DNA from: Deinococcus sp.
Lineage (GTDB): Bacteria; Deinococcota; Deinococci; Deinococcales; Deinococcaceae
Direction of reading: 5' to 3'
Length of the DNA: 34,300 bases
NCBI RefSeq assembly: GCF_018260555.1
Contig: NZ_JAGLBB010000035.1
Location: 1 to 34,300, forward strand
The position numbers and the translations under genes are program-made. This document shows, piece by piece, positions 1 to 8,556 of the stretch. Each line of letters starts with the position of its first letter. Position 1 is the first letter of the stretch. The notes beneath the pieces are model-generated. The model was not told the DNA's origin. It saw only the letters and a list, made by a program, of their open reading frames with translations, and ran no database searches.

Positions 1-579
1 GAACTCATCGCGGAACTGGGCCGCGAGGCCATCGAACTGGGCCTGACCCCCGTCACGCACGCCATCGGGGACCGCGCGAACACCGAGGTTCTGAACGCCT
101 ACGACCAGCTGCGCCCCCACGCCGAGGCGCGCGGCATCCGCCTGCGCGTCGAACACGCCCAGCACCTACGCGCCGAGGATGTCCCGCGCTTCCGGGGCCT
201 GACCGCCAGCGTGCAGCCCATCCACCTGCAGGCAGACGGCCCCATGATCCGCGAACTCATGCCGCACCTGGAGGGCCTCAGTTACGCCTTCCGGTCGCTG
301 CGGGACGCCGGGGCGGTCCTTGCGTTCGGCAGCGACGCCCCGGTCGCGCCACCCGAGTACCGCGCGAACTTCGCCGCCGCCATCACCCGCGTGGACGACA
401 GCGGCGTCCGCGTCGCGCCCGGCGAGGCGCTGACCGAACTGGACGTCCTGCACGCCCACACGCGCGGCCCCGCCCTCGCTGCCGGCTGGAACGACGAGGG
501 CATCATCCGCCCCGGCGCCCGCGCCGCCTTCACCCTCTGGGACCGCCTCGGCGGCAACGCCCAGGCCCTGGTGCTGTGA
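1..579 (+). CDS. Amidohydrolase, YtcJ-like (amidohydrolase family 3), C-terminal part
   Basis: This is an open frame from base 1 to a TGA at 577-579, about 192 residues; the N-terminal part lies outside the window. The visible part carries hallmarks of the YtcJ/amidohydrolase-3 branch of the metal-dependent hydrolases: THAIGDRAN (the His of a metal-binding strand), RVEHAQH, ASVQPIHL and FGSDAPV (the Asp of the TIM barrel that activates water), followed by a short beta-sandwich end (RPGARAAFTLWD). The family hydrolyses amide bonds in small molecules with one or two metal ions. The substrate cannot be told from the sequence. It is convergent with yebC and separated from it by a long hairpin. 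The family call is firm, the substrate unknown. Confidence 0.85.
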   Translation, partial: ELIAELGREAIELGLTPVTHAIGDRANTEVLNAYDQLRPHAEARGIRLRVEHAQHLRAEDVPRFRGLTASVQPIHLQADGPMIRELMPHLEGLSYAFRSLRDAGAVLAFGSDAPVAPPEYRANFAAAITRVDDSGVRVAPGEALTELDVLHAHTRGPALAAGWNDEGIIRPGARAAFTLWDRLGGNAQALVL

Positions 580-580
580 G

Positions 581-652
581 GGTTGATGGTTAACAGTTGA
601 TGGTTGATGGAGGTCATACCCTCTATCAACCATCAACCTTCAACTATCGACC
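581..652. terminator. Heptad-repeat hairpin between convergent genes, likely bidirectional terminator
   Basis: The left arm is four heptamers (GTTGATG, GTTAACA, GTTGATG, GTTGATG at 582-609). The right arm is four complementary heptamers (TATCAAC, CATCAAC, CTTCAAC, TATCGAC at 624-651). The inner bases GGAGG/CCTC also pair. The result is an imperfect stem of about 30 bp starting 2 nt after one stop codon and ending 2 nt before the other. Position and symmetry suggest a terminator for both genes. The 7-nt periodicity is unusual for a terminator and recurs elsewhere in the window. Confidence 0.7.
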
Positions 653-653
653 T

Positions 654-1385
654 TTATTCCTCGTCGTCGGGGAGGTCGGCGTTGCTGTAGACGTTCTGCA
701 CGTCGTCGAGTTCTTCGAGGGCGTCGATCAGGACGAGCAGTTTGCGGGCGTCGTCACCGGCGACGGCGACGGTGTTGCTGGGAATCATGTCCACCTGGGC
801 GTTCTCGATGCTGAACCCGGCGGCGATCAGGGCGTCCTGCACGGCGTACAGGTCGTTGGGGCCAGTGCTGATGGCCAGACCTTCCTCGGATTCCTGGATG
901 TCCTCGGCGCCGTGCTCGATGGCGGTTTCCTGCGCCTGTTCGCTGGTGTCGGTCAGGAGCAGGATGCCTTTCTTCTCGAACTGCCACGCCACGGAGCCGC
1001 TGGTGCCCAGGCTGCCGCCGCGCTTGTTGAACACGGCGCGGATGTCCGCCACCGTGCGGTTCACGTTGTCGGTCAGCGCCTCGATCAGCAGGGCCGTTCC
1101 GCCGGGGCCGTAGCCCTCGTACGTGACTTCCTTGAATTCGGCGGCGCCTTCACCCGCCCCGACGGCGCGTTTGATGGCGTTCTCGATGTTATCCACCGGG
1201 ACCGTGTCGCTCTTGGCAGCGGCAATGGCGTTTTTCAGGCTGAGGTTGCCGCTGGGGTCGCCGCTGCCGCCGGAGCGGACGGCGGCCTGAATGGCGCGGA
1301 TGTGCTTGGAGTACATCGCGCTGCGTTTCTTGTCGTTGGCGCCTTTTTTGCGCTTGATCTGCGACCATTTGCTGTGACCGGCCAT
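654..1385 (-). CDS. yebC: YebC/PmpR-family transcription/translation regulator
   Basis: The product is 243 residues, the normal length of the family. It opens with MAGHSKWSQIKRKKGANDKKRS, recognisable as the conserved YebC N-terminus (the first helical domain), followed by VPVDNIENAIKRA, YEGYGPGGTALLIEALTDN and NRTVADIRAVFNKRGG. The acidic end (ELDDVQNVYSNADLPDDEE) is also typical. Family members are cytoplasmic DNA-binding regulators, and several have been linked to relief of ribosome stalling; which role applies here cannot be told. The start at 1385 is chosen because an AAGGAG ribosome site lies about 8 nt upstream and the conserved MAGHSKW begins there. An in-frame extension to 1595 has no conserved content. 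Confidence 0.96.
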   Translation of the reverse strand: MAGHSKWSQIKRKKGANDKKRSAMYSKHIRAIQAAVRSGGSGDPSGNLSLKNAIAAAKSDTVPVDNIENAIKRAVGAGEGAAEFKEVTYEGYGPGGTALLIEALTDNVNRTVADIRAVFNKRGGSLGTSGSVAWQFEKKGILLLTDTSEQAQETAIEHGAEDIQESEEGLAISTGPNDLYAVQDALIAAGFSIENAQVDMIPSNTVAVAGDDARKLLVLIDALEELDDVQNVYSNADLPDDEE

Positions 1386-1512
1386 GTTGAACACTCCTTG
1401 ACGTGAACCTGCGCCCACCGGGTCCCTGGGGGCCGGGGGCGCGTGCGGGGAGCATTCTAGCGCAGCGGAGCGTCCGGCCGAGGGAAGGGCCAGGGCTGAG
1501 AGGGGGAGATAT

Positions 1513-1734
1513 TCAGCCGTCTTCGTCGGTGGGTTCGAGGATGGGGTGCACCGGCTGCAAACGGGCGAGCTGATCGGTCGGCGAGACGTTCTCACGCTCC
1601 TGCGCCAGCGGTCCGGTATCCAGGCCGCTGATCAGTACCTCGCCCGCGGCCCGGACCGGCACACCCCTGGAAGCTGCGGTGTCTACCCGCTCGTCGTCGC
1701 GCTGCCTATTGTCGACCTGCCCGTCACGTGTCAT
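1513..1734 (-). CDS. Small hypothetical protein (73 aa)
   Basis: This 73-residue frame lies between yebC and the nucleotidylyltransferase gene, on the same strand as both. The protein is hydrophilic and acidic, with no membrane segment or signal peptide; residues 30-73 (VLISGLDTGPLAQERENVSP onward) look like ordinary protein composition. I do not recognise a family. No strong ribosome site precedes the ATG. The case for a gene is that it fills an otherwise empty gap in the right orientation; the case against is its small size and the abundance of chance frames in this GC-rich DNA. Conservation in relatives would settle it. Confidence 0.4.
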   Translation of the reverse strand: MTRDGQVDNRQRDDERVDTAASRGVPVRAAGEVLISGLDTGPLAQERENVSPTDQLARLQPVHPILEPTDEDG

Positions 1735-1800
1735 ACGGATCAGCGTACGGCTGGTGCGGGTGCGTGCGGGTGTGTGCTGGATAGGGGAGGGTTGATGAAC

Positions 1801-1828
1801 GGCACCGAATCAATCGGAGTCCGTCTCA
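1801..1828 (-). repeat. Fragment of dispersed hairpin repeat (copy A)
   Basis: Read on the minus strand it is TGAGACGGACTCCGATTGAT followed by TCGGTGCC, closely matching the first 28 bases of the longer copies near 22.0, 24.3 and 25.65 kb. Its first three bases are the TGA stop codon of the nucleotidylyltransferase gene. The rest of the element is missing. Confidence 0.7.
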
Positions 1829-2863
1829 CAGGCGCATGACGCTGCGGTCCCCGATGACCATCTGAAGGCCGGTGTCGCTGGGCGCGGTGACCAGCGCGTG
1901 ACGGCCGATCAGACTGCGGTGCAGCGGCTGGGTGGGGTGCAGGACGCGGGCGAAATCGTCGATCAGGCTGGCGTGCACGCGGGCGCTGTCCACGCGGGCG
2001 TGCGCGCCGACGCTCACGTCCGGCCCGACGGTCGCGCCGCGCACCAGGGCGTGCGGGCCGATCCAGACGGGCCCGGTGATGACGCTGTCCTCGACGGCCG
2101 CGCCCGCCTCGATCACGACCGGGCCGGTCACGACGCTGCGGTCCACGCGGCCCTCGATGCGCGGCTGCAGGCGCGACAGGAAGAACGTGTTGGCCTTCAG
2201 CAGGTCGTCGGGCGTGCCGGCGTCACTCCAGAATCCGCTGAATTCCACGGCTCGCACCTGCCCTCCGGCGGCCATCAGGGCGCTCAGGGCCTGCGGGAAC
2301 TCGATCTCGCCCCGGTCGCTGGGCAGCAGGTCTTCCACGTACTCCAGGAGGGCCGGGCCGAAGCTGAACACGCCGCACGCCGCGAGGTTACTCTCGGGCT
2401 TGCGGGGCTTCTCGACGAGTCTCAGGAGGCGGCCGCTTTTCACGATGGCCACGCCGTACGCCTGCGGGTTGGGCACCTGTTTCACGCCGATCACGGCGTC
2501 CGCGTCTCGCAGGCTGCTGAGCATGGGCGTCAGGCGGTCCTGAAAGAGGTTGTCACCCAGGTACAGCAGGGTGGGCTGGTTTTCCAGGAAGGCGCGCGCA
2601 CTCAGGACGGCGTGCCCGGTCCCCAGCGCTTCTCGCTGCCGGATGAAGGTCAGGTGGCCGCTGCTGTGCGTGGCGTCCCGCAGGTCCGTCTCGCTGGACG
2701 GGCCGCACACGATGCCGATGTCTGTGATGCCCGCGTCCCGCAGGGACTGCACGGCGTGGGCAATGATGGGCTGGCCCGCCACGGGGACGGCGTGCTTGGC
2801 GCGGGTCGCGCTGATGGGAAGCAGGCGACTGCCGCGCCCGGCGGCAAGAATCAGGCCTTTCAT
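1826..2863 (-). CDS. Sugar-1-phosphate nucleotidylyltransferase, long form (RmlA/RfbA-like with C-terminal beta-helix)
   Basis: The product is 345 residues. Residues 1-230 form the nucleotidyltransferase domain: MKGLILAAGRGSRLLPIS is the nucleotide-binding loop, TRAKHAVPVAGQPII the following conserved segment, then EALGTGHAV, YLGDNLF (metal-binding Asp), VEKPRKPES and FWSDAGTPDDLLKAN. Residues from about 235 onward are hexapeptide-like repeats (VVTGPVVIEAGAAVEDSVIT, WIGPHALVRGATVG) of a left-handed beta-helix. This matches the long-form glucose-1-phosphate thymidylyltransferases (NTP + sugar-1-P gives NDP-sugar + PPi), though a glucosamine- or mannose-phosphate substrate is possible. A -10 box TATACT at 2882-2877 lies 13 nt before the ATG, implying a very short leader. 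The stop codon coincides with the edge of a dispersed repeat. Confidence 0.85.
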   Translation of the reverse strand: MKGLILAAGRGSRLLPISATRAKHAVPVAGQPIIAHAVQSLRDAGITDIGIVCGPSSETDLRDATHSSGHLTFIRQREALGTGHAVLSARAFLENQPTLLYLGDNLFQDRLTPMLSSLRDADAVIGVKQVPNPQAYGVAIVKSGRLLRLVEKPRKPESNLAACGVFSFGPALLEYVEDLLPSDRGEIEFPQALSALMAAGGQVRAVEFSGFWSDAGTPDDLLKANTFFLSRLQPRIEGRVDRSVVTGPVVIEAGAAVEDSVITGPVWIGPHALVRGATVGPDVSVGAHARVDSARVHASLIDDFARVLHPTQPLHRSLIGRHALVTAPSDTGLQMVIGDRSVMRL

Positions 2864-2876
2864 GAGATCACACGGG

Positions 2877-2882
2877 AGTATA
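2877..2882 (-). promoter_or_regulatory. -10 element TATACT of the nucleotidylyltransferase gene
   Basis: TATACT on the minus strand is close to the consensus sigma-70-type -10 and ends 13 nt before the ATG. I see no good -35 at 16-18 nt spacing, so strength is uncertain. Confidence 0.45.
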
Positions 2883-2943
2883 CGGGCCGCCCCATGAGCA
2901 CGTCTGAGAATGTCTGCCCCTCCCCGGCCCCGCCGCGCTGGCT

Positions 2944-3924
<981 letters not shown>

Positions 3925-3931
3925 GCCGGGC

Positions 3932-3937
3932 ATTCTA
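3932..3937 (-). promoter_or_regulatory. -10 element TAGAAT, leaderless-type, for the alpha/beta hydrolase
   Basis: Minus-strand TAGAAT followed by 7 nt (GCCCGGC) and then ATG. With transcription starting about 7 nt after a -10 box, the mRNA would begin at the start codon. The spacing decides the choice of start. Confidence 0.55.
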
Positions 3938-4307
3938 ATCGGCGCTGCCCGCGCGATCAGGCGCTGGCCATGACGGCCACGCAACGCCTGAAAACGCTGC
4001 TGCGCTATGGGGTGCAGGTGGACGCGACGCGACCTTGCCCGGCCTTGCGTGGGCGCCCCGCCCGCCGTGCCCGAGTTCACTTGAACCTCCGGGTTGTGGG
4101 TCCCGGAGGGGTGGGAATCGGCTGTTAAGGGACCCTAAACCGCACCTGAGTCCCACGGGACCGTTCAGGCCCCTACGATGGGCCGGACACAGGTGCACCG
4201 GCATTCGGGAGCGGACACACCCACGGTTGCGTGCGTTCCTGGCTGGCCAGGGCAGCGGGCAGCCGGGCCACTGAACTTCCCAGGGATCAGGAGACGAAAA
4301 GGCAGCT
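3938..4307. other. Divergent intergenic region, no gene recognised
   Basis: These 370 bases separate the divergent hydrolase and response-regulator genes. I find no conserved coding content. Short inverted repeats are present (for example GTTAAGGGACCCTAAAC near 4124-4140 and CCTCCGGG/CCCGGAGG near 4086-4110). TACGAT at 4174-4179 could be a -10 box for the regulator but has no convincing -35. Confidence 0.5.
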
Positions 4308-4976
<669 letters not shown>

Positions 4977-4992
4977 TTAGCGCGCGCAACAG

Positions 4993-5026
4993 CACCCGCC
5001 TGGAAGCCTTGCACTCCGGGCGGGTG
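4993..5026 (+). terminator. Rho-independent-type terminator after the response regulator
   Basis: CACCCGCCTGGA pairs with TCCGGGCGGGTG over 12 bp (one T-G wobble) around a 10-nt loop, followed by TCTTA. It starts 16 nt after the stop codon. Confidence 0.75.
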
Positions 5027-5115
5027 TCTTACTGTCCGGAGCTTCCTACCCTTCGAGTACCCTTGACCTCTTTCTCATCCGCGTGCGGTCCGCTTCGGGG
5101 AGACTGAAGGCCAAT

Positions 5116-5248
5116 CCGGGGGAGTAAGCCGCCCTGCCTCTCGGCAGGGAGCACCTGATCGTCAATACGGAAATCAATGGTTTCCCGGTCAGGAGCAGCA
5201 AAGGCACAGACCCGGCAGGAGCGCGGCGCGATCCGCGGCTCCTGCCGG
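5116..5248 (+). promoter_or_regulatory. yybP-ykoY (Mn2+-sensing) riboswitch with overlapping terminator
   Basis: The aptamer spans 5116-5215. P1 is CCGGG (5116-5120) with CCCGG (5211-5215). The L1 side reads GGAGTAAGCC (5121-5130), matching the conserved GGAGUA of the class. P2 is CCCTGCC-TCTC-GGCAGGG (5132-5149). P3 is CCTGA/TCAGG (5154-5158/5189-5193) and contains CGTCAATACGG, matching the conserved A-rich L3. The returning strand is AGCAAAGGCACAGACC. A strong hairpin follows, CCGGCAGGAGC (5212-5222) with GCTCCTGCCGG (5238-5248), then a weak T-rich stretch. Its left arm uses the same bases as the P1 3' strand, so aptamer P1 and terminator exclude each other: ligand binding should favour read-through. 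The next gene is a TerC-family membrane protein, a well-known target of this class. Confidence 0.87.
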
Positions 5249-5324
5249 GCGCTTTCGTGTCTTGCGGCACGACACTTCCCGTCAGTGACCGACCACCTCG
5301 CGCTGCGCCCACCGGAGGAACACC

Positions 5325-6338
5325 GTGGACGCACTCATGACCCCCTGGCTCGGCCAGCCCACCTGGATGTGGCTGGTTTTCATTACCCTCGTCGGCGCGC
5401 TCCTGGCCTTTGACCTCGGCGTGCTGGACCGTCTGCGCCGCCGCCGCGCCGACGCGGCCGGCGTGGCCGCCGAGGATCAGGTGATTGGCATCGGCAGCAG
5501 CCTCAAGCTGAGTGCCTTCTACATCGCGGTCGCGCTGGCCTTCGGCGGGTGGGTGTGGTTCACGCTGGGCGCCGAGAGCGGCATGGCGTACCTGACCGGC
5601 TTCGCGCTGGAAAAGGCCCTGGCACTGGATAACGTGTTCGTGATCAGCGTGATCTTCGCGTCGTTCGCCATTCCCTGCCACCTGCAACACCGCGTGCTGT
5701 TCTGGGGCATTCTGGGCGTGATTGTTCTGCGCGGCCTGATGATCGGCCTGGGCACCGCGTTCGTCACGCAGTTCGACTGGATCATGTGGATCTTCGGCGC
5801 GTTCCTGCTGCTGACCGGCATCAAACTGCTGCGCGGCGGCCACGAAACCCCCGACATGCAGGCCCACCCCGCCGTGCGGCTCCTGCGGCGCTTCGTGCCT
5901 GTCAGTCCCACCCTGGACGGCCAGAAGTTCCTGACCCGCCTGCCCGGCGCCCGGGGCCGACCGCGCCTGCACGCCACGCCCTTGCTGCTGGCCCTGCTGG
6001 TCGTGGAATTCGCGGACGTGATCTTCGCCGTGGACAGCATTCCCGCCATCTTCGCCATCACGCAGGACCCGTTCATCGTGTACACCAGCAACATCTTCGC
6101 CATCCTGGGTCTGCGCGCCCTGTACTTCGCGCTGGCCGCCATGGTCCACCGTTTCGAGGCCCTCAAGCCCGCGCTGGCGCTGGTGCTGGTGTTCATCGGC
6201 GCCAAGATCTTCTACGCGCAGTTCTACGGCAAGGTGGACCCGGCCATCAGCCTGACGGTCACGCTGGGCATCCTCGCGGGCGGCGTGCTGCTGAGCCTGT
6301 GGCGCACCCGTAACGACCCCACCCCCGACGCAAGCTGA
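5325..6338 (+). CDS. TerC/Alx-family integral membrane protein (probable metal-ion exporter)
   Basis: The product is 337 residues with about eight hydrophobic segments (roughly 14-34, 62-82, 88-116, 122-145, 150-170, 218-240, 252-275, 283-300, 305-326). TerC-family signatures are EKALALDNVFV (acidic D102 in the membrane) and EFADVIFAVDSIPAIFAIT (D231 and D237), repeated in the two halves. The start is GTG at 5325, with GGAGG 6 nt upstream. TerC/Alx proteins are linked to tellurite or alkaline response and more recently to manganese export. The upstream Mn2+ riboswitch supports a manganese role, which would matter in an organism that relies on high cellular Mn. A 15-bp terminator follows, making this a single-gene unit. 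Confidence 0.93.
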   Translation: MDALMTPWLGQPTWMWLVFITLVGALLAFDLGVLDRLRRRRADAAGVAAEDQVIGIGSSLKLSAFYIAVALAFGGWVWFTLGAESGMAYLTGFALEKALALDNVFVISVIFASFAIPCHLQHRVLFWGILGVIVLRGLMIGLGTAFVTQFDWIMWIFGAFLLLTGIKLLRGGHETPDMQAHPAVRLLRRFVPVSPTLDGQKFLTRLPGARGRPRLHATPLLLALLVVEFADVIFAVDSIPAIFAITQDPFIVYTSNIFAILGLRALYFALAAMVHRFEALKPALALVLVFIGAKIFYAQFYGKVDPAISLTVTLGILAGGVLLSLWRTRNDPTPDAS

Positions 6339-6356
6339 CCACACCCCACTCCCCCA

Positions 6357-6393
6357 GGAGGCGCGCCGTGAACCAGAGTCACGGCGCGCCTCC
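6357..6393 (+). terminator. Strong terminator hairpin after the TerC gene
   Basis: GGAGGCGCGCCGTGA (6357-6371) and TCACGGCGCGCCTCC (6379-6393) form a perfect 15-bp stem with a 7-nt loop. Only scattered T residues follow. Confidence 0.8.
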
Positions 6394-6458
6394 CTGTCAT
6401 TTCTGGCGGGTCGTTTCTGATCTGTCGTTTCCGGAAGTCCTGTGCTCTGCTGAGGCCC

Positions 6459-7349
6459 ATGAGCGAGAACCGTACCCTGACCGGCATTCCGGGCTTCCTG
6501 GTGGGCCACTGGACCGATGCCCAGGCGCGCACCGGCTGCACCGTGATCCTGTGCCCGCCCGGGGGCGCGGTGGCGTCCGCGTCGTTCCTGGGACCCAGCC
6601 CCGGCACGCGTGAGGGCGTGCTGCTCTCGCCCGACAAGAAGGTCGAACGCATTCACGCGCTGCTCCTGACCGGCGGCAGCGCCTTCGGCCTGAGTGCGGC
6701 GGGCGGCGTGGTCCGGGTGCTGGAGGAACGCGGCGTGGGGCACCAGACGCCTTGGGCGCGCGTGCCGCTGGTCCCGGCCGCCGTGATCTACGACCTGGGC
6801 GTGGGCCGCGCCGACATCCGCCCCGGCGAGGCGCAGGGCGAACACGCCGCCCGGATCGCCAGCGCCGACCCGGTCCCGCGCGGTCTGGTCGGAGCCGGAA
6901 CGGGCGCCACCGCCGGCAAGTACCTGGGCAGCGGGGGCGTACCGGGCGGGCTGGGCAGCGTCCTGATCGAACGGCACGGCGTCCGCGTGGGCGCACTGGC
7001 CGTCGTGAACCCCATCGGGGACGTGTTGAACGAGCGCGGCGGCGTGCTGGCCGGTCCAGGGGTGGGGCCGGGGGCAGCGGCCTTCACGCCGGGCGACGTG
7101 GAGAACACCACCCTGATCGCCGTGGTCACCGAGCACACCCTGAGCAAGAACGAGTGCCGCCGCCTCGCGGACGCCGCGCAGGCCGCGCTGGCCCGCGTGA
7201 TTCACCCCAGCCACACGCCCTGGGACGGTGACAGCGCCTTCGTCCTGAGCGCCGCGACCCTGCCCCCCGCCGACCCGCTGCTGCTGGTGACCCTGGTGCA
7301 GGAGGCCGTGTGCGCCGCCGTCCGGGACGCCGTGCGCGCCGCCGTGTGA
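6459..7349 (+). CDS. P1-family peptidase (DmpA/S58 aminopeptidase-like)
   Basis: The product is 296 residues. Family signatures are LLTGGSAFGLSAAGGV (69-84), IYDLGVGRAD (110-119), GAGTGATAGKYLGSGG (145-160) and GALAVVNPIGD (178-188), all typical of the P1/DmpA (MEROPS S58) group. These are Ntn-like proteins that cleave themselves into two chains; known members act as L-aminopeptidases with D-amidase/esterase activity. I do not assign the self-cleavage residue here. It is somewhat shorter than the roughly 320-375 residues common in the family. No signal peptide, so cytoplasmic. It has no obvious functional partner among its neighbours. Confidence 0.88.
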   Translation: MSENRTLTGIPGFLVGHWTDAQARTGCTVILCPPGGAVASASFLGPSPGTREGVLLSPDKKVERIHALLLTGGSAFGLSAAGGVVRVLEERGVGHQTPWARVPLVPAAVIYDLGVGRADIRPGEAQGEHAARIASADPVPRGLVGAGTGATAGKYLGSGGVPGGLGSVLIERHGVRVGALAVVNPIGDVLNERGGVLAGPGVGPGAAAFTPGDVENTTLIAVVTEHTLSKNECRRLADAAQAALARVIHPSHTPWDGDSAFVLSAATLPPADPLLLVTLVQEAVCAAVRDAVRAAV

Positions 7350-7451
7350 CAGCCGGGTACCCTTGAGCGGGTGACCATCCGGACTTAGCTCAACCTTGAC
7401 CTTGTGTTCCCTCACCCGTTTGCGCCCGTGCGCGGCGGCTCACTCTGGGGC

Positions 7452-7733
7452 ATGCTTGCCTTTCACCCTCAGCTGTTCGTGCGGATCGCCGAGCTCGACG
7501 GCCCGCGTGCGCCCATGCCCCGCCCGCTCTCGAGCGGTTTTAACCCGGACCGCGCTTACCGGGTGCTGGGCGTGTACAACCCGTCCGAATCCTCGGACGC
7601 GTACTTCATCCTGCCGAACGACCGCGACGAGATGTGGTTCATCTGCCAGCGGCACCTGCGCTTCGCGGGCCTGCACGACACCTCCGCGCACCACCTGGAC
7701 CTGACGCACGAACACGCCAGCGCCGCCGACTGA
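7452..7733 (+). CDS. Small hypothetical protein (93 aa)
   Basis: From the ATG at 7452 the product is MLAFHPQLFVRIAELDGPRA onward, 93 residues, with no signal peptide or membrane segment. The middle (YRVLGVYNPSESSDAYFILP and EMWFICQRHLRF) alternates hydrophobic and polar residues like a small beta-rich fold. I do not recognise a family. An upstream GTG at 7404 would add 16 residues (MFPHPFAPVRGGSLWG) that look less protein-like, so the later start is preferred. Normal codon usage and the aromatic-rich, non-repetitive composition suggest a real gene. It ends just before a 14-nt tandem array. Confidence 0.65.
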   Translation: MLAFHPQLFVRIAELDGPRAPMPRPLSSGFNPDRAYRVLGVYNPSESSDAYFILPNDRDEMWFICQRHLRFAGLHDTSAHHLDLTHEHASAAD

Positions 7734-7750
7734 GCCGCTCACCTCCGGGT

Positions 7751-7820
7751 CGCTGGAAACGGATCGCTCGAAACGCGCCGTTGGAAACGCGCCGTTGGGA
7801 ACGCGCCGCTGGAAACGGGC
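7751..7820. repeat. Five tandem copies of a 14-nt unit
   Basis: The units are CGCTGGAAACGGAT, CGCTCGAAACGCGC, CGTTGGAAACGCGC, CGTTGGGAACGCGC and CGCTGGAAACGGGC, contiguous from 7751 to 7820. The unit is not a multiple of three and lies between two genes, so it is not a coding repeat. Confidence 0.85.
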
Positions 7821-7890
7821 GGGCCTTTCTGAAGACGCGTTCACCCGCCCCTGGGCCGCGCGGCGCAACCGGCCCCGAATACTGGCGGGT

Positions 7891-8547
7891 ATGCGAGACT
7901 CCCTGCCTGCCGCGCCGTTCCTGCCGCGCCCGCAGCTCCTGCTGGGAGCGGCCCTCGGGTACGCCGCGTACCTTCAGAATCCGCGTGATCCGCTGCGGCC
8001 CACCGACCTGCCGGACGGGGTGGGGCCGGTCACGCACCGCCTCTACCGCGCCGACGTGCAGGGCGCCACCCTGGACGCGGCGGCCGTGACGGCGCTGGTC
8101 GGGCAGCGCCTGCCGGACCTCGCGCCGAAGTTCACCGCCTGGTTCCGGGGCCTGGACGCCCCCCTGCCGTCCCGGGGGGGGCCGCCCATCCGGCCCGGCA
8201 CGCGCCTGCGGATCCTGTTGACCCTGACCCGCCGGGCGCGCGTGCAGGTGCAGGTCATGGAACCCACCCGCCTGCGCCTGCGCACGCTGCGGCTGCACGC
8301 GGACGCCGGGACGGTCACCTTCCGCGCACAGGACACCGGCCCCGGCGGGCTGCGGCTGGAGATCGAGACGGTCGTGCGGGCCGCGAGCTGGCCGGACCGG
8401 GCCGCGTACCTGCTGGCCGCGCACCTGTTCCAGCGCCTGAACTGGGAGGCGGTCCTGACCGGCGCGGCCCGCCTGGGTGGCGGGCAGGTCACCGCCCGGG
8501 ACCACCGCACCCGCGAGTACGCATATGTCCCGCCTGCCGCCCGCTAG
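7891..8547 (+). CDS. Conserved-looking hypothetical protein (218 aa)
   Basis: From ATG 7891 the product is 218 residues (MRDSLPAAPFLPRPQLLLGA...). The start is chosen because AATACT plus 7 nt precedes it and the 32 upstream in-frame residues are encoded partly by the 14-nt tandem array. The region around residues 95-165 (TRLRILLTLTRRARVQVQVM, LRLHADAGTVTFRAQD, LRLEIETVVRA) has alternating beta-strand character, and residues 168-185 (DRAAYLLAAHLFQRLNWEAV) look like one amphipathic helix. A START/SRPBCC-type helix-grip fold is conceivable but only a guess. It ends 9 nt before the CobA-HemD gene, so the two may be co-transcribed, although that gene has its own -10-like box. Confidence 0.7.
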   Translation: MRDSLPAAPFLPRPQLLLGAALGYAAYLQNPRDPLRPTDLPDGVGPVTHRLYRADVQGATLDAAAVTALVGQRLPDLAPKFTAWFRGLDAPLPSRGGPPIRPGTRLRILLTLTRRARVQVQVMEPTRLRLRTLRLHADAGTVTFRAQDTGPGGLRLEIETVVRAASWPDRAAYLLAAHLFQRLNWEAVLTGAARLGGGQVTARDHRTREYAYVPPAAR

Positions 8548-8556
8548 CCTGTAGGG

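Noticed and set aside
5046..7415. 789-codon minus-strand frame opposite terC and the P1 peptidase
   Set aside because: Gln/Gly/Arg/His-rich antisense product without any conserved motif; it also crosses the riboswitch.
7751..7820. CRISPR-like array
   Set aside because: The 14-nt units are contiguous with no spacers, and no cas gene is present; the same holds for the other tandem arrays.
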